Positions 61,939 to 64,000 of a DNA stretch of 64,000 nt are shown in pieces. Position numbers and translations under genes: made by a program. A model generated the notes under the pieces. The model had not been told where the DNA came from, made no database searches, and saw only the letters and a program-made list of their open reading frames with translations. The DNA is from Paracoccaceae bacterium (GTDB taxonomy: Bacteria > Pseudomonadota > Alphaproteobacteria > Rhodobacterales > Rhodobacteraceae). Location: positions 1 to 64,000 of the forward strand of contig CACPBQ010000006.1 in assembly GCA_902632125.1 (NCBI GenBank), given 5' to 3'. The stretch's first letter is position 1. Every line of letters starts with the position of its first letter.

Positions 61939-63477
61939 ATGAGTATCCAAGCATCTGAAATATCTTCTATTCTAAAAGATCAGATTAAAAACTTTGGGCA
62001 AGAAGCCGAAGTTGCGGAAGTTGGTCGTGTATTATCTGTGGGGGACGGAATTGCTCGGGTCTATGGCCTTGATAACGTCCAGGCTGGGGAAATGGTTGAG
62101 TTTCCCGGTGGAGTACAAGGCATGGCCCTGAACCTAGAAGCTGACAACGTTGGTGTAGTTATATTTGGTTCTGATAGGGATATCAAAGAAGGTGACGTAG
62201 TAAAAAGAACAAACTCAATCGTTGATGTACCTGTTGGTCCAGGTCTGTTGGGACGAGTGGTCGATGGTTTGGGCAATCCACTCGATGGCAAAGGGCCCAT
62301 TAAAACTAAAGATAGAAGCGTGGCAGATGTTAAGGCACCAGGAATTATACCACGGAAATCGGTTCACGAACCAATGGCAACTGGATTGAAATCAGTGGAT
62401 GCGATGATCCCAATTGGTAGGGGTCAGCGAGAACTTATAATTGGTGACCGACAAACTGGTAAAACTGCTGTGGCTTTGGATACAATACTTAACCAAAAGT
62501 CTTATAATGACGCTGCTGGAGACGACGAAAGCAAGAAATTGTATTGCGTATATGTGGCAGTTGGGCAAAAAAGATCTACAGTGGCCCAGCTTGTTAAAAA
62601 GTTAGAGGAAAGCGGAGCAATAGAGTATTCCATTGTTGTAGCAGCTACAGCCTCTGACCCTGCTCCCATGCAGTTTCTTGCCCCATATGCAGCTACATCA
62701 ATGGCGGAGTATTTTAGAGATAATGGAAAGCATGCCTTAATTATATATGATGATTTGTCCAAACAAGCAGTTGCGTACCGTCAAATGTCATTGCTATTAC
62801 GCCGACCTCCTGGCCGTGAAGCTTATCCTGGTGACGTTTTTTATCTTCACTCAAGATTATTAGAAAGGTCGGCAAAACTGGGTGATGAACATGGAAACGG
62901 CTCGTTAACAGCCCTCCCGATAATAGAAACACAAGGCGGGGACGTATCTGCATTTATTCCAACAAATGTGATTTCGATTACTGATGGTCAAATATTCTTA
63001 GAAACAGAGCTTTTCTACCAAGGGATTAGACCAGCAGTTAATACCGGCCTTTCGGTTTCTCGCGTGGGCTCATCTGCTCAAACAGACTCAATGAAGTCCG
63101 TGGCGGGTCCGGTAAAGCTTTCATTGGCACAGTATAGAGAAATGGCAGCTTTTGCCCAGTTTGGATCTGATTTAGACGCGGCCACTCAACAGTTGTTGAA
63201 TAGGGGTGCCAGATTAACCGAGCTCATGAAACAACCACAATACTCTCCTTTGACCAACGCAGAGATTGTTTGCCTGATCTTTGCGGGGACAAATGGTTAT
63301 TTGGATAAAATAGATGTTTCAGAAGTTGGCCGTTTCGAAGCTGGATTGCTGAATAATCTTAGAAGCAAACATTCTGACTTGTTAGAGTATATAACAAAAG
63401 AAGATCCTAAAATCAAAGGCGAAGCTGCTGATAAAATAAGTTCCGTTCTAGATGAGTTTTCAGCGGACTTTGCTTAA
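61939..63477 (+). CDS. atpA: F1F0 ATP synthase alpha subunit
   Basis: The 512-residue non-catalytic nucleotide-binding subunit of the F1 hexamer is conserved along its full length. It has the beta-barrel N-domain ([21 protein letters not shown]), Walker [12 protein letters not shown] (about 170) and the [24 protein letters not shown] block (read as [16 protein letters not shown] then RRPPGRE). The Arg-finger region SRVGSSAQ is also present. It starts on the base following the atpH stop, and atpG begins 12 bp downstream behind an AAGGA site. It acts at the inner membrane as part of ATP synthase. Confidence 0.98.
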   Translation: MSIQASEISSILKDQIKNFGQEAEVAEVGRVLSVGDGIARVYGLDNVQAGEMVEFPGGVQGMALNLEADNVGVVIFGSDRDIKEGDVVKRTNSIVDVPVGPGLLGRVVDGLGNPLDGKGPIKTKDRSVADVKAPGIIPRKSVHEPMATGLKSVDAMIPIGRGQRELIIGDRQTGKTAVALDTILNQKSYNDAAGDDESKKLYCVYVAVGQKRSTVAQLVKKLEESGAIEYSIVVAATASDPAPMQFLAPYAATSMAEYFRDNGKHALIIYDDLSKQAVAYRQMSLLLRRPPGREAYPGDVFYLHSRLLERSAKLGDEHGNGSLTALPIIETQGGDVSAFIPTNVISITDGQIFLETELFYQGIRPAVNTGLSVSRVGSSAQTDSMKSVAGPVKLSLAQYREMAAFAQFGSDLDAATQQLLNRGARLTELMKQPQYSPLTNAEIVCLIFAGTNGYLDKIDVSEVGRFEAGLLNNLRSKHSDLLEYITKEDPKIKGEAADKISSVLDEFSADFA

Positions 63478-63489
63478 GGAATTTCAGAA

Positions 63490-64000
63490 GTGCCAAATCT
63501 CAAGGACTTAAAAAACAGGATTGAAAGCGTAAAAAATACGCGAAAAATCACCAAAGCGATGCAAATGGTTGCAGCTGCCAAGTTAAGGCGGGCCCAAGAC
63601 GCGGCAGAGGCATCAAGGCCTTACTCAGAACGGTTTAACGCCGTACTAGCTTCATTAGCTGCGTCGGTGGGCAATTCGGAAAACGCCCCTATTCTTCTTA
63701 GAGGTACGGGAAAACAAGCTGTGCATCTTTTAATTGTTATGACTGCAGAGCGCGGCTTGTGCGGAGGTTTCAATTCCAACATAGCAAAGCTAGCTCGAAG
63801 TCATGCTGTCAGGCTAAAAGAAGATGGTAATCAGGTTAAAATTATAACGGTTGGGAAGAAGGGCAGAGATGCTCTCAAAAGAGATTTGGGTGATTACTTT
63901 ATCGAACATGTAGACTTGAGTGAGTTAAAATCGATAAAATATGTAAATGCGCAAGCAATTGCTAAGGCGTTGTTAGCTCGTTTTGATAATAGCGAATTTG
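63490..64000 (+). CDS. atpG: F1F0 ATP synthase gamma subunit, N-terminal part (runs off window)
   Basis: The frame starts at GTG 63490 and stays open to the window end, giving about 170 residues. It begins with the gamma-subunit helix [33 protein letters not shown] (in pieces: [19 protein letters not shown], then [14 protein letters not shown]), which forms the rotor shaft. It continues with [17 protein letters not shown], a highly conserved gamma motif. AAGGA lies 9 nt before the GTG. It is third in the atpH-atpA-atpG order. The C-terminal shaft helix is beyond the window. Confidence 0.96.
   Translation, partial: MPNLKDLKNRIESVKNTRKITKAMQMVAAAKLRRAQDAAEASRPYSERFNAVLASLAASVGNSENAPILLRGTGKQAVHLLIVMTAERGLCGGFNSNIAKLARSHAVRLKEDGNQVKIITVGKKGRDALKRDLGDYFIEHVDLSELKSIKYVNAQAIAKALLARFDNSEF

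Overview
The window reads as one continuous stretch of chromosome from an AT-rich alphaproteobacterium, most likely a streamlined marine member of the Rhodobacterales/Roseobacter lineage. The clues are alphaproteobacterial families (DUF1489, DUF2794, DUF1013, DUF2125), a short HisG with its HisZ partner, a small SRP RNA next to dnaX-ybaB-recR, a methylsuccinyl-CoA dehydrogenase of the ethylmalonyl-CoA pathway, a membrane-anchored CycM-type cytochrome c, two GcvT-fused demethylating dehydrogenases, and an F1 operon starting atpH-atpA-atpG. Base composition is low in G+C by eye throughout. I see no insertion sequence, prophage, CRISPR array, tRNA or rRNA gene. Spacing is tight, with many 1-4 nt overlaps. 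Lineage placement is inference from gene content.

Layout. 1-2.1 kb: end of hisS, then hisZ-hisG. 2.2-6.4 kb: DUF1489 protein, B12-dependent ribonucleotide reductase, an uracil-DNA-glycosylase-like protein and an SseB-like protein. 6.4-13 kb (minus strand): two FAD/GcvT dehydrogenases flanking a homocysteine S-methyltransferase, probably for glycine betaine or other methylamine demethylation, with a LysE exporter upstream. 13-18 kb: rluA, a C-terminally short dnaE2, a DUF2794 gene and dapA. 18-24.5 kb: lytic transglycosylase, EamA permease, a divergently split mnmD/mnmC pair and mcd. 24.8-30.9 kb: DUF1013 regulator, dnaX-ybaB-recR, a phosphatase, SRP RNA, nudC and pheA. 31-38.7 kb: cytochrome c, the yejABEF peptide importer and a D,D-carboxypeptidase. 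39-45.7 kb: clpS, an RsmC-like methyltransferase, a short-chain dehydrogenase, hemF, an FAD-linked 2-hydroxyacid dehydrogenase, hemC and hemE. 45.8-52.4 kb: an ABC-2 exporter, an S49 peptidase with a tiny zinc-ribbon membrane protein, a Ca2+/cation antiporter, a pteridine-reductase-like enzyme and uvrC. 52.4-61.1 kb: DUF2125 protein, ChaC, a MotA/ExbB-like plus giant coiled-coil OmpA-like pair, clpA, gloB and a methyltransferase. 61.4-64 kb: atpH, atpA and the start of atpG.

Most of this is core housekeeping DNA: histidine, lysine, phenylalanine and heme synthesis, DNA replication and repair, proteolysis and ATP synthesis. The points most worth a second look are: an in-frame A_AAA_AAG slippery heptamer in dnaX with a -1 stop five codons later; the two-gene proton-channel-like system with roughly 490 residues of coiled coil; a DnaE2 polymerase missing its C-terminal OB region and lacking imuAB neighbours; a 13-bp hairpin that covers the yejA ribosome-binding site; and an FNR-type palindrome plus DnaA box in the gap before uvrC. 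Two further points are a small gene (48323-48475) that is easy to overlook and a short-chain dehydrogenase without its catalytic lysine.
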